From NCBI GenBank assembly GCA_005473895.2, contig SRJI02000010.1, positions 61,288 through 125,287 on the forward strand: 64,000 nt of DNA, given 5' to 3'. Of the stretch, positions 42,887 to 52,133 are shown piece after piece (positions within the stretch are counted from its first letter, which is position 1; each line of letters opens with the position of its first letter). Below the pieces are notes generated by a model. The model saw nothing but the letters and a program-made list of their open reading frames with translations, was not told the origin of the DNA and ran no database searches. This stretch comes from Carideicomes alvinocaridis (lineage in GTDB: Bacteria; Pseudomonadota; Alphaproteobacteria; Rhodobacterales; Rhodobacteraceae). A program made the translations under genes and the position numbers.

Positions 42887-44017
42887 CTACCGAAGCCCAG
42901 TCGGCGAAAGGATCGGGCCAGAGGACTCCTCGCCGAAGAGCTTGAGGTTGAAGCGTCCTCCCCGTTCTGTATCAAGCGCATAGACTCGGACCCGGGGAAG
43001 GATCTTCTCGATGGTATCAAGAAACATGCGATACCGGGTCACGTCTTCGCCAAAGGAGACCGAGTTGCTGCGATATTCGGCCAGAAGATACTCGAAGGCC
43101 TGGGCCGCGCCGGTGGCAGACGCCAGGACGCCGGACCTGTAGGCCTGCGCCTCGGCCGCCAGTCGCTGCGCCTCGCCACGGGCTTCGGGGATCAGGCTGT
43201 TCGCGTAACCGCGCGCTTCGTTTATCATCCTGGCCTTTTCTTCTCTGGCCGTGTTCACACCCGAAAAGGCATCGGCGACGTCCTGTGGCGGGAAGGCCTT
43301 CTGCAGGTCGATGCCCACGATCGCCAGCCCGCTGCCGTAGGCATCGAGGCGCCGCTGGGCCTCGTCGCGGATCGACTGCTGAAGCGACTGGCGGCCGCTG
43401 GTGAGAAGCGCGTCCACGGGCAGTCCGGTCACGAGTTGCGTCACCGCGCCGCGAAGCGCGTCGCGCACGGTAAGATAGGGTGCATTGCCGATGTTCAGCA
43501 GATAGTCCGCCGGATCCCGAACCTGATACTGCGCGATCACTTCGATATCCACGACATTGGTGTCGCCCGACAGCGCCTGAAGTTTCGACGGGGGCTCGGG
43601 GTGGCTGTGATCTTCCTCCTTCGCGTCGATGCCGACCTGTTCGCGGCGCACCGTGCTGACGTTGACGACATCCACACGGTCGACGGGCCAGGGCAGCCGA
43701 TAGTGAAGCCCCGGCTGCATACGTGGTGCGACGACGGCGCCGAAACGCCGGACCACAGCGGCTTCTCCCGGTGCCACCGAGTAGACGCCCGTGGCGAGAT
43801 AGACGGCCAGACCCGATGCGAGCAGACCCCAGACCAAATAGACCGGCCGGAAGTGGCCAAGCGCAACCCGCATGTCTGCGACGGGCGACTCGGCGCCGGT
43901 GGCAAGGCCGCGGGCTGCGTCCGCCGCGGCTTTCCGAACCCGTCGGGCGCGGCTCTTCCACCTGCCAGCCGGCCTGGGCGCTGAGTTGTCATGCGAGAGA
44001 GGGTTGTCGTCGCTCAT
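42887..44017 (-). CDS. hflK: HflK-like SPFH membrane protein, 376 aa
   Basis: A cytoplasmic basic tail, one membrane helix (residues about 77-97) and an SPFH domain beginning YSVAPGEAAVVRRFGAVV. RLPWPVDRVDVVNVS, YQVRDPADYLLNIG and a long helical region with RGEAQRLAAEAQAYRSGVL follow. HflK and HflC form a large cage around the FtsH protease in known bacteria and regulate membrane-protein turnover. Its start overlaps the hflC stop and its stop touches the foldase gene. It is related to the SPFH half of the fusion at 45011. Confidence 0.88.
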   Translation of the reverse strand: MSDDNPLSHDNSAPRPAGRWKSRARRVRKAAADAARGLATGAESPVADMRVALGHFRPVYLVWGLLASGLAVYLATGVYSVAPGEAAVVRRFGAVVAPRMQPGLHYRLPWPVDRVDVVNVSTVRREQVGIDAKEEDHSHPEPPSKLQALSGDTNVVDIEVIAQYQVRDPADYLLNIGNAPYLTVRDALRGAVTQLVTGLPVDALLTSGRQSLQQSIRDEAQRRLDAYGSGLAIVGIDLQKAFPPQDVADAFSGVNTAREEKARMINEARGYANSLIPEARGEAQRLAAEAQAYRSGVLASATGAAQAFEYLLAEYRSNSVSFGEDVTRYRMFLDTIEKILPRVRVYALDTERGGRFNLKLFGEESSGPILSPTGLR

Positions 44018-44979
44018 GGCCGGACCCCCGGCACATTGATCCGGCCTGTATCCGCCTCGGCATCGGCAAGATTGCTCGAACCTGTGGAGGGGGGCGGTTG
44101 CAGCACGCTGCGCGGATCGAGATAGCGCAACAGTTCAGAGTCGGACGGCAGAATGAGGGTCGTGCCGTCGTCGATGAACTTGTCGTATGATTCGAGTGTC
44201 CGGGAAAACTGGTAGAACTCCTTGTCCTTGCCGAACGCCCCTGCGTAGATGGATACCGCATCCGCGTCGGCGCGGCCGCGCGTCTCGGTGGCGTCCTGGC
44301 TTGCCGCAGCCAGGATCGCTGCCTTCTCCGTATCGGCCTCCGCCCTGATCCGGGCTGCTTCCTCGGTCCCTTCGGAGCGAAACTGCCGCGCTATGGCTTC
44401 GCGCTCGGACCGCATCCTCTGGAATACGCTCGAAAGGTTAGCGGGCGGGAAGGTCAGTTCCTTGAGCTGCACGTCCGTTACGGTGAACCCGTAAGGCTCC
44501 GTCCGGGCCGCGGCGCGCTCGCGCACCGCCGCCAGGGTATCGGGAAGTTTGACGTTGGAGGTATCTACTGTAACGAGTTGACCCAGCTCGACCTGCCCCA
44601 GCGCCGCACCCAGTTCGGAGCGCACGATATCATTCAGCCGCAAGTCCGCGCCGCGCAAGTCGCGGACGTTCTTGACGAAGGCGAGCGCATCGGTCACGCG
44701 CCATGTCGCGTAGGCTTCCGCGACGATGTTCTTTTTGTCGCCGCTGAGAAACTCGGTTCGTGGCAGTGTGTAGACCTGTAACTGATTGCTGATCTTGACG
44801 ACGCTCTGCACCGGATCGGGCAGCTTTGCATAAAGCCCGGGTTCGTTAATGATCCTCACGGGGTTGCCGAACTGGGTAACGATGGCATCCTCGGTGGTAT
44901 CGACCTGAAAGTAGACCAGGCTGACGGCCAGGAACGCAAGCGCCAAAGCCCCGAAGCCAAGAAAGCGAAGGATTTTCAT
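44014..44979 (-). CDS. hflC: HflC-like SPFH membrane protein, 321 aa
   Basis: An N-terminal signal-anchor (residues 5-24) and an SPFH domain: TEDAIVTQFGNPVRIINEPG, YATWRVTDALAFVKNV and the helical ARIRAEADTEKAAILAAASQ. This matches HflC, the usual partner of HflK. It starts 31 bases downstream of the CDF-SPFH fusion and overlaps hflK, so three SPFH proteins are made from one transcript. The chromosome normally encodes its own HflKC, so these are mobile extra copies. Confidence 0.88.
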   Translation of the reverse strand: MKILRFLGFGALALAFLAVSLVYFQVDTTEDAIVTQFGNPVRIINEPGLYAKLPDPVQSVVKISNQLQVYTLPRTEFLSGDKKNIVAEAYATWRVTDALAFVKNVRDLRGADLRLNDIVRSELGAALGQVELGQLVTVDTSNVKLPDTLAAVRERAAARTEPYGFTVTDVQLKELTFPPANLSSVFQRMRSEREAIARQFRSEGTEEAARIRAEADTEKAAILAAASQDATETRGRADADAVSIYAGAFGKDKEFYQFSRTLESYDKFIDDGTTLILPSDSELLRYLDPRSVLQPPPSTGSSNLADAEADTGRINVPGVRP

Positions 44980-45010
44980 TTTTGGGGTACCCCACGTGTT
45001 TTCTGATTGA

Positions 45011-46549
45011 TCAGGGCTGCAAGCGCCGGCTGGATGGCTGCGGGAGCCAGAGATCGGTTGTGTCCGGCGTGGTGGCCGGATCGACGATCAGTTTGCGAAC
45101 GCCGTTCAGAGACCGCTCGACAGCTTCCAGATACAGTCGCTGACGCGTGATCTCTGGTGCCTTCGAGTAAGCGGTCTGACGCGCAACGAAACTCGCGGCT
45201 TCCCCGGACGCCCGCGCGAGCCTCTCGGCTGCGTAGGCCTGCGCGGACTGACGCATTCGATCCGCATCGCCGCGGGCCACGGGCAACACTTCGTTTCGGT
45301 AGGCGGTCGCCTCGTTGACGAAAGTGTTGCGATCCTCGCGTGCGCTTGCAACATCGCGGAACGCCTCGGCGACTTCGCGCGGAGGCGCGCTCTCGAGGAG
45401 CTGTACGCCCGAGACGCGCAGCCCGCTTTCGTTCCGGTCAAGCGCGGCCTGCGCGGTGGCCATCGCTTTCTGCTCGATTTCGGTCTTGTCGACAGTCAGC
45501 AGCGCGTCCACGGATTCGCCGGCGACGACGCCGCGGAAAGCGGCGATCGACGTCTCCATCACCAACTCCTCGGGATCCGCGACATTGAGAAGATAGGCGG
45601 CAGGATCCTGTACCGTGTAATGAACGCTTGCCCGCACCGAAATCAGGTTCTCGTCGCCGGTCAGCATCTGGGTTGGCGGTGTCTCGATCCGGCGCACCTG
45701 ATCGGAGGCGACAACATCGACGCGCTCGACAGGCGCTGGCCAACGGTAGTGCAGGCCGGGTCCGGTCCGGGCGACGACCGCGCCGAACCGTCGGACGACC
45801 GCCGTCTCGCCTGGCTGCACGGTGTAAAAGCCGCTAACGAGAAACAGCCCCGCAATGAGAAAAGCACCGGCGGGAACGACCGCCCGAAGATTGACATGCT
45901 TCGGGGCGGTCACCCCGGTCTCGCCCTCCAGATCCAGGAGGCGCCGCTGTCGCAGAGCCGCGATGGCCGAGGCGGCGATCTGGAACCCCGACAGGAAGAC
46001 CATCACGGCAACGATCGCCGCCGCCGCTAGATCGAGTTTCGACAACCCCAAAGCGGAGCCGGCCAGTCCAACGACGACAACGATGGAGGCATAAATGTCG
46101 ACCTGAGAGTGGTAGCCGCTCGCGATCAGGGCCGGCGACCCCGTCTGGCGGCCAACGTAAAGTTTATAGCGGGCGATCACATAGGCCACTGCGACGGTGA
46201 CGAGCGAGGCCAGCGTGATCGGGACCAGGTTCCGAAGTTCCGCGCTTGTCCCGGCCAGGACGTCGATAACGATCTCGATGCCGACATAGAAGATCGCTCC
46301 GGAAACGATCAGGGCTATGAGGTTTTCCAAGGCGCCTACGCCCTGCCGCACCGGATCAGAGCCGCGGATCCGGCGGCTGAGGTACAGCCCGGCAAGGACA
46401 AAAAGGCCGATAGCCAGGTCCGTCAGCGAATGCAGGGCGCTGGATCGCAAAGCAATGCTTCCGGATACGACCGAAAGCCAGAACTTGAACAAGATCAGCA
46501 GAACGTTGATCACGGCCGTGATGAGTACTGTGCGTTCCTTGCGGTCCAT
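45011..46549 (-). CDS. CDF metal transporter fused to an HflK-like SPFH domain, 512 aa
   Basis: Residues 1-200 are a cation-diffusion-facilitator membrane domain with six helices. The transport-site residues are intact: His40 and Asp44 in ALHSLTD, and His147 and Asp151 in GYHSQVD, the same spacing as in YiiP-type Zn/Cd exporters. The usual cytoplasmic metal-sensing domain is missing. Instead a seventh helix (about 222-242) leads into an SPFH domain: YTVQPGETAVVRRFG, HYRWPAPVERVDV, and GDADRMRQSAQAYAAERLAR. The start at 46549 (MDRKER) matches CDF N-termini; the frame extends 19 codons upstream. It heads an operon with hflC, hflK and a foldase. Metal export coupled to a membrane quality-control scaffold is my inference. 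Confidence 0.85.
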   Translation of the reverse strand: MDRKERTVLITAVINVLLILFKFWLSVVSGSIALRSSALHSLTDLAIGLFVLAGLYLSRRIRGSDPVRQGVGALENLIALIVSGAIFYVGIEIVIDVLAGTSAELRNLVPITLASLVTVAVAYVIARYKLYVGRQTGSPALIASGYHSQVDIYASIVVVVGLAGSALGLSKLDLAAAAIVAVMVFLSGFQIAASAIAALRQRRLLDLEGETGVTAPKHVNLRAVVPAGAFLIAGLFLVSGFYTVQPGETAVVRRFGAVVARTGPGLHYRWPAPVERVDVVASDQVRRIETPPTQMLTGDENLISVRASVHYTVQDPAAYLLNVADPEELVMETSIAAFRGVVAGESVDALLTVDKTEIEQKAMATAQAALDRNESGLRVSGVQLLESAPPREVAEAFRDVASAREDRNTFVNEATAYRNEVLPVARGDADRMRQSAQAYAAERLARASGEAASFVARQTAYSKAPEITRQRLYLEAVERSLNGVRKLIVDPATTPDTTDLWLPQPSSRRLQP

Positions 46550-46778
46550 CGTTCGGAAGACCTCTCTCTCGTTTCCTTGACCGGCTTTGATAGACGAATG
46601 GCGCACTGAACATCGGTGAGGTTGCCATTCGCGCTGACAGTCCCTTTAGGAGAAGGTTGTTTCACTCCTTTGTCGCTAGGGTAGGATTTTCTGACGAACG
46701 TTATCGAACTGCCCAGTTGTAAAACCTTGACACATCTTTTTTCGGGACGCCTCGTCGTGTCGCGGGTATCAGGAGGTC

Positions 46779-47501
46779 ATGACAGAGCATCAGGCACACA
46801 TTCTAGTCGTCGATGACCACCACGAGATCCGCGAGCTGGTTGCCGGACTTTTGTCTCGGGCCGGATACAGTGTGAGCAGCGTCGCGGACGGCGTCCAGAT
46901 GCGCCGTCTTCTCAAAGTCCAACAGATTGACCTTGTCGTTCTCGACCTCATGCTTCCCGGCGATGACGGGCTGACGCTCTGCCGGGATCTTCGCGCCAAA
47001 TCCGAGGTGCCCGTGATCATGCTTACCGCAAGGGGAGAGGAGTTCGACCGGGTGCTCGGGCTTGAAATGGGAGCGGACGATTACCTGGCCAAGCCCTTTG
47101 GCGGCCGGGAACTGATCGCACGGATCCGCGCCGTTCTAAGGCGGGCACGAGCACTTCCCGTGGGCGAAAGCAAATCTTCCGTCGCAGCGTGGCGTTTCGA
47201 CCGTTGGATCTTTGATCTTTCCGCAAGGAGGCTAAGGTCCGTTTCCGATGTGGTCGTGCCCCTGAGCACGTCTGAATTCAATCTCCTGAGAGTCTTTATC
47301 GAAAGACCGGGAACGGTGCTGACCCGGGAACAGTTGCTCGATCTGACCCGCGGTCGAGATGCCGACTTTGTTGACCGGAGCATAGACACGAGAATCAGCC
47401 GCCTGCGCCGGAAGATTGAGCTAGACCCTCAAAATCCCGAAATCATCAAGACCGTATGGGGCGGCGGATACATCTTTTCAGCTGAGGTGGTCCGGGGATG
47501 A
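46779..47501 (+). CDS. OmpR-family response regulator, 240 aa
   Basis: The receiver domain (residues 5-118) has the acidic pair Asp12-Asp13, phospho-acceptor Asp56 in VVLDLMLP and Lys in LAKPFG. A winged-helix DNA-binding domain (140-235) includes LTREQLLDLTRGRDADFVDR and VWGGGYIF. AGGAGGTC precedes the ATG. It is divergent from the CDF-SPFH operon across a 229-bp gap, which it may control. The stop overlaps the start of its kinase gene. Confidence 0.92.
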   Translation: MTEHQAHILVVDDHHEIRELVAGLLSRAGYSVSSVADGVQMRRLLKVQQIDLVVLDLMLPGDDGLTLCRDLRAKSEVPVIMLTARGEEFDRVLGLEMGADDYLAKPFGGRELIARIRAVLRRARALPVGESKSSVAAWRFDRWIFDLSARRLRSVSDVVVPLSTSEFNLLRVFIERPGTVLTREQLLDLTRGRDADFVDRSIDTRISRLRRKIELDPQNPEIIKTVWGGGYIFSAEVVRG

Positions 47502-48922
47502 GGCGCCTCTTGCCGAAGAGTCTCGTCGGTCAAACAGCTGCCGTGTTAATACTCGGGCTGATCGCTACCCATTTGCTGACAATCATAATTTTCGAGGAAC
47601 ATCGCAGGGTCGTCCTAAACGAGACCGAGCAACAACATATCGCACAACTCGTCGCGGCGATTTCCGACATCATTCTAAGTGTACCTGATGATGATCGCGA
47701 GTTGGTCGCGCGCGCCTCCGAAAGTCATAGCTTTCGAGTCTCCTTGGTGCCTATCACCCCTTCTTCGGTTAATGTGGTGGACGACCCGCAGTCTGCCCGC
47801 CTTGGCGAACTGCTCAAGCGTCGGATACAAACGGCCGTGGATGAGCCAATCCAAGTGGAAATCGGCGAGGCCAAGCCACGGGATGAACTGTCAGTCAACG
47901 CAACGATCGTTGAATGGCTTCAAACGCGATTGCTGCGCATGGCTACGGGACATGATCAGGATACTGCGCTCCTTGTTTCGGTGCCGCTACCGACGGGTGA
48001 ACGGATTGATTTCACAACCATGCTACCCCTAGCGGCGGCTCCCGGATGGCCAAAAGTGGTCGCAACGACGGGAATCTTTCTTTTCGCTGTCCTTCTGCTT
48101 TCCGTCTGGACAGTCAGACGGCTGCTCTTGCCGGTGCGGGTCTTTGCCGACGCGGCAACTTCATTCTCTCAAGACGTTCAGGCGCCGTCCCTGCCTCTGA
48201 CCGGACCGTACGAACTTCGTGAGGCGATAGGAGCATTCAATGAGATGCAACTCCGTATCCGTTCACAATTCGAACAACGCACACAAATGCTTGCCGCCAT
48301 CTCGCATGATCTGCGAACGCCGCTTACGGTCGCTCGGCTGAGGGCCGAGACAATTGACGAATCTGATGTCCGGGAGCGGATCGTCAGTTCGCTTGCCGAA
48401 ATGGACCAGATGCTACAGACCACTCTCGCCTTCGCTCGCGAGGGAACCGAAAGCGAATCGACTAGCATGACGAACCTTGGTGCCCTTGTTGAAGCGATTT
48501 GCGATGATTTGGCAGAGTTGGAGTATGATGTGACGGCGGCGATTCCGGACGGTATTATTTTGCCTTGCAGGCCCGTAGCCTTGAAGCGTGCTCTGACGAA
48601 CCTGATTGAGAACGCGATACGTTATGGCACTTGCGCAGTTGTCGATGTTCGGTCCGATGCCCAGGCAGCCGAAATTGTCATTGCCGACAGCGGCCCCGGT
48701 ATCCCGGCCAAAGACTTGGAGCGAGTATTCCTTCCGTTTCATCGACTGGATGCTTCACGCAATCGAGAGACCGGAGGCCTGGGGTTGGGACTGGCAATAG
48801 CGAAGAGAATTGTAGAGTCTCACGGTGGCCAAATACGGCTCTCCAACCGAGATGTGGGCGGGCTGGAAGTCCGCGTCAGTTTGCCGGTGCATTTCACCAA
48901 AGAGCTTCAAGACGTCAAGTAG
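47498..48922 (+). CDS. EnvZ-like sensor histidine kinase, 474 aa
   Basis: Membrane helices at residues 12-32 and 187-207 bracket a 150-residue periplasmic sensor. HAMP follows, then the dimerisation box with phospho-acceptor His270 in AISHDLRTPLTVARL, and an HATPase domain with LTNLIENAIRYG, DSGPGIP and GGLGLGLAIAKRIVE. It is the partner of the response regulator it overlaps. The signal is unknown; location among metal and envelope genes suggests periplasmic stress or metal. Codon use is lower in G+C than in trb. Confidence 0.92.
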   Translation: MRRLLPKSLVGQTAAVLILGLIATHLLTIIIFEEHRRVVLNETEQQHIAQLVAAISDIILSVPDDDRELVARASESHSFRVSLVPITPSSVNVVDDPQSARLGELLKRRIQTAVDEPIQVEIGEAKPRDELSVNATIVEWLQTRLLRMATGHDQDTALLVSVPLPTGERIDFTTMLPLAAAPGWPKVVATTGIFLFAVLLLSVWTVRRLLLPVRVFADAATSFSQDVQAPSLPLTGPYELREAIGAFNEMQLRIRSQFEQRTQMLAAISHDLRTPLTVARLRAETIDESDVRERIVSSLAEMDQMLQTTLAFAREGTESESTSMTNLGALVEAICDDLAELEYDVTAAIPDGIILPCRPVALKRALTNLIENAIRYGTCAVVDVRSDAQAAEIVIADSGPGIPAKDLERVFLPFHRLDASRNRETGGLGLGLAIAKRIVESHGGQIRLSNRDVGGLEVRVSLPVHFTKELQDVK

Positions 48923-49028
48923 CGAGCCGTCTGCATCTTCGGATCGGTCTGCTCGCCGAGAACTGCGCCGATCAGGTGGTTCCTCTCCGTCAAAACCTGG
49001 ACCTGTGAAGACACTCGGTGCGCAATGC

Positions 49029-50081
49029 TTAGAATGCATAGACGATCGTCACCACTGTGGCCATTACGATCGTGAACATCGCAAAAGCGCACAGAGCGAG
49101 AGTCCGACCCATGTCTCTGTTCGGCCCATTCACTTTCAAACGCAACTCTGCGGCGGTTTCTGGAAACTCCAGTGCCGCAGAATTCGAATTACGCATCAAG
49201 TCGCCGCGGGAGTTCCAACGCCGCTCTTCCGCTGCGTTCCAGCCATTCATCACGAGAATGATCGCCACAATCAAGACCATCGAGGAGGGAATCCAAATCA
49301 TGTATCCGCCGACCGTCTCGTCCACCAGGGAGCCAAGTCTGCCACTATGATATGGCGAAGATCGCAGAACATATAAGCTAACCTCCTTGAACGTTGTCAA
49401 AGAACCCAGGAAAATGTTTGAAACGATGACCACGAAACCCGAGATTAGCCGCGCCCCGCGCCGGGCTCCTTCCGGCGGGTCGCGGTGATCGAACATCATT
49501 GAAAAATACCAAAGTCCCGCCAGAGTCATCGACAGATGAGCCAGTATCTCTAAGAGCGCAATCTTCTGCGCGAGAGCGAATAGCTGCGGCACCTGCCAAA
49601 TGAAGAGCGATCCGACAAGACAAGCGGTGGCAATACCAGGGCGCGTCATGAACCTTGCAATGTGCCCGCCGCCAAGCTTTCTGAGACTTTTTCGCCATTG
49701 CCTGCTCGACCCGGCTTTCAAGATATGCCACGGCTGGGACACTGCGATGACAAGTGGTCCCACTAAGCGCAACAAAAGATGCTCGACCTGGTGTGCCGAA
49801 AATTGGCTGTGTCCCAAATGGGCAAGAGGCGCATTTGTCGCGACGAGGACGATGGCAAGGCCGGCAAAGAAGAGAGCACGACGCCAGATCGTTATCTTTC
49901 CGACAAAGCGAGCGGTTGTCTTGAGGCCACGAAGATACAAAGATGTTGCAAGGCCGATGAATGCGAATGAGATCGGCGAAATCATATAGCCGAATGGATC
50001 GTAAAAGATCAGACCGTTGAACAACTGCTCACTCCTTGTCATTGGTTTGGTGCCAGATGCGTCCGACCTGAGTAGGCACAT
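49029..50081 (-). CDS. CtaG-type (caa3) assembly protein, second copy, 350 aa
   Basis: A membrane protein of the caa3_CtaG family with AHLGHSQFSAHQVEHLLLRL (possible copper-binding histidines), FIWQVPQLFALAQKI and GGYMIWIPSSMVLIVAIILV. The start at 50081 has GAGAGG five bases upstream; an ATG at 50042 is an alternative. It is clearly diverged from the CtaG protein at 39046. A 307-bp gap separates it from the 55-aa gene upstream, so it may have its own promoter or be the last gene of the MerR-linked operon. Confidence 0.85.
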   Translation of the reverse strand: MCLLRSDASGTKPMTRSEQLFNGLIFYDPFGYMISPISFAFIGLATSLYLRGLKTTARFVGKITIWRRALFFAGLAIVLVATNAPLAHLGHSQFSAHQVEHLLLRLVGPLVIAVSQPWHILKAGSSRQWRKSLRKLGGGHIARFMTRPGIATACLVGSLFIWQVPQLFALAQKIALLEILAHLSMTLAGLWYFSMMFDHRDPPEGARRGARLISGFVVIVSNIFLGSLTTFKEVSLYVLRSSPYHSGRLGSLVDETVGGYMIWIPSSMVLIVAIILVMNGWNAAEERRWNSRGDLMRNSNSAALEFPETAAELRLKVNGPNRDMGRTLALCAFAMFTIVMATVVTIVYAF

Positions 50082-50388
50082 CCCGCCCTCTCAACCCTAG
50101 GCCTGCCAAATCGGCCGGAGTTCCTCGCTACCCAAACAGAAAAAGGTTGGCACCGAGTTGGAAGAACGCATCGCCTTACCGCCCCCTGAATGTGGCTCTC
50201 CGCCGCGGCAGTGTATTCAATGGTCGCGCTGTGTCTGCTGCCTTGAAGCCCCCAACAGCGGAGTTCGACGCGCTTATCGGCTGCTGGGTCAAGCCAGAAA
50301 CAGCCAATTCCAATATGAAAATGGCAGGGAAAGCCCGTGGCTGTAAGTTTATCTGACGTTCCAGTTCGCATCAGAAAGGGGAGGTCTC
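50082..50388. other. 307-bp stretch without a gene
   Basis: Short frames on both strands here have no family resemblance or ribosome site. No terminator or promoter stands out. Confidence 0.4.
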
Positions 50389-50556
50389 TTATGAAGTAAT
50401 ACGCATTATGAACAGCGACACGATGAATGCGAGAAGGCCGAAAGCGATACCCGAGCTGACCGCATATTGCATGATATCCAGCCGGTTTCCTTTACGGCGA
50501 CGCGCCAGATACCCACCCCAAATTGCTCCTGCGAGGATACCCGCGATCGTCAACAT
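50389..50556 (-). CDS. Small membrane protein, 55 aa
   Basis: The ATG at 50556 has GGAGG seven bases upstream. The protein has two hydrophobic segments (residues 2-15 and 31-50) around a basic loop LARRRKGNRLDIMQYA. Homologous short proteins of unknown role occur in Rhodobacterales. The start overlaps the lnt stop by 7 bp, so it is translated with lspA and lnt. Confidence 0.7.
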   Translation of the reverse strand: MLTIAGILAGAIWGGYLARRRKGNRLDIMQYAVSSGIAFGLLAFIVSLFIMRITS

Positions 50557-52133
50557 GACTTTGCCTCCGCTGATGCCTTTTGATTTCTTGCCCGATGCAT
50601 GCCTGACAACCGTGTGCCAAGAAACAGGATCCAAGTGACGGCTGTTAACGCCAGGAGCATCCAGTCGCCGAACCGTGCATATGGCGTGGGTTCGAGGGCG
50701 CCGGGAAGTTCGGCATCGATGACACCGGTCTCTTCGATGCCAAGCTTCACAATGAGCTCGCCCTTCGCGTCGATTACCGCTGAGATGCCGGTGTTCGCGG
50801 CCCTCACAATCGGAAGTCCTTCTTCGACGGCACGCATGCGGACCGCAGCAAGGTGCTGCTCGGGTCCAATACTGGTGCCGAACCAGGCATCGTTCGTGGC
50901 GTTGAATATCCAGTCGGGCCGATGCTGATCGTCGATGACGTCGCCTGGAAAGATGATCTCGTAGCAGATGGCCACGGCCAGCGGGGGAGCGCCGGGCAGG
51001 GTCAGCGTTCGCGGTCCTGCACCGGGCGTAAAGTCTCCCAGGCCTTGGGTGATCCGGTCGAGCTTAAGCCAGCCGCGGAAGGGGACATACTCGCCGAATG
51101 GAACGAGATGGTGCTTTGCATAGCCGGTCAGAATGTCTCCGGTTTGATTGTAAGCTTGGACGGTGTTGAAATAGAGCGTTTCTTGGTCCTTTCGCGTGCG
51201 GTCCGGGACGCCGGTCAGAAGCAAAGCGCCGTCCTGCAAGATGGCGGCAATGCGAGATCGCGCCCCCAGATCCTCATCGAGAAAGCCCGGAAAGGCGGTT
51301 TCCGGCCACAGGAGCACATCCACCTCGCCGGGACCGCTCGAGAGGGCCAGATAGCGCGTTAAGGTTTCGTCTCGCTGTTCGGGCGCCCACTTCTCCCTTT
51401 GCGGCACGTTGCCTTGAACTATGCGCACATCGACTCCGGGCGCAGGTCTCGGCTCTAACCCGAGTCGGCCTTGGCCTACGGTCCATGTCGTCGCGATCAC
51501 GGCCGCGAACAGACTAGCGGGGACCCAGCGCCGCCGTCTCTCCGTCACCAGGGCCGCGGCCGGCAGCGTTCCGGCCAGGACTAAAAGAAAGCCCAGCCCA
51601 TAGCTGCCGATCCATGCGGCCGGCTGCCTCAGTGTCGGGTAGTCAACAAGGGCGTAGGCGGTGAGGTTCCAGGGAAATCCCGTGAAGACGTGCCCGCGCA
51701 GCCACTCTGCCGCCGTCCAGGAGGTTGCGAATAGCAGGCAGGTCGTTACGCCGGTGACCGCAAAGCGGGACTTAGTGCTGGAAAACAGCGCCGCCGCCAA
51801 GGCCGGAAAGGTGGCCAGACCGGCGGCCAGTGCCGCAACGGCCGGGATCGCCAGCGCCCCAAATTTATCGGGGTCCACATAGAAGCTCTCGGAGATCCAT
51901 GAGAGGCCAAAGCCGAACTGACCGAGACCAAAGGCCCACCCGACCAGTGCGGCTGCCCCGACGGAGCCAGCGCGCAGCAGAAGAAGCAGCACTGAAAAGG
52001 ATACGGGCACGAGCAGAATGATCGAGAAGGGCGGAAGCGACAGAACGGTCATCGCTCCTGCTGCGGTCGCGACAATGGCGCGAGACGGCAAGGAAGTCAC
52101 CCAGCCTCTGTAAAAAGGCAAAGGCGACCTCAT
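50550..52133 (-). CDS. lnt: Apolipoprotein N-acyltransferase
   Basis: Inner-membrane enzyme that adds the third acyl chain to lipoproteins, 527 aa. The N-terminal half has about six to eight membrane helices; the periplasmic nitrilase-like domain has the catalytic triad: Glu in LLWPETAFP (near 277), Lys in YAKHHLVPFGEY (near 338) and Cys in VAICYEIIFPG (near 388). The ATG at 52133 overlaps the lspA stop; a frame open further upstream runs inside lspA and was not used. It is an accessory copy, as the chromosome must have its own. Confidence 0.92.
   Translation of the reverse strand: MRSPLPFYRGWVTSLPSRAIVATAAGAMTVLSLPPFSIILLVPVSFSVLLLLLRAGSVGAAALVGWAFGLGQFGFGLSWISESFYVDPDKFGALAIPAVAALAAGLATFPALAAALFSSTKSRFAVTGVTTCLLFATSWTAAEWLRGHVFTGFPWNLTAYALVDYPTLRQPAAWIGSYGLGFLLVLAGTLPAAALVTERRRRWVPASLFAAVIATTWTVGQGRLGLEPRPAPGVDVRIVQGNVPQREKWAPEQRDETLTRYLALSSGPGEVDVLLWPETAFPGFLDEDLGARSRIAAILQDGALLLTGVPDRTRKDQETLYFNTVQAYNQTGDILTGYAKHHLVPFGEYVPFRGWLKLDRITQGLGDFTPGAGPRTLTLPGAPPLAVAICYEIIFPGDVIDDQHRPDWIFNATNDAWFGTSIGPEQHLAAVRMRAVEEGLPIVRAANTGISAVIDAKGELIVKLGIEETGVIDAELPGALEPTPYARFGDWMLLALTAVTWILFLGTRLSGMHRARNQKASAEAKSC

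Noticed and set aside
42886..43020. N-terminal extension of the parvulin foldase
   Set aside because: It runs inside the 3' end of hflK and reads as low complexity; the ATG at 42885 follows the hflK stop by one base.
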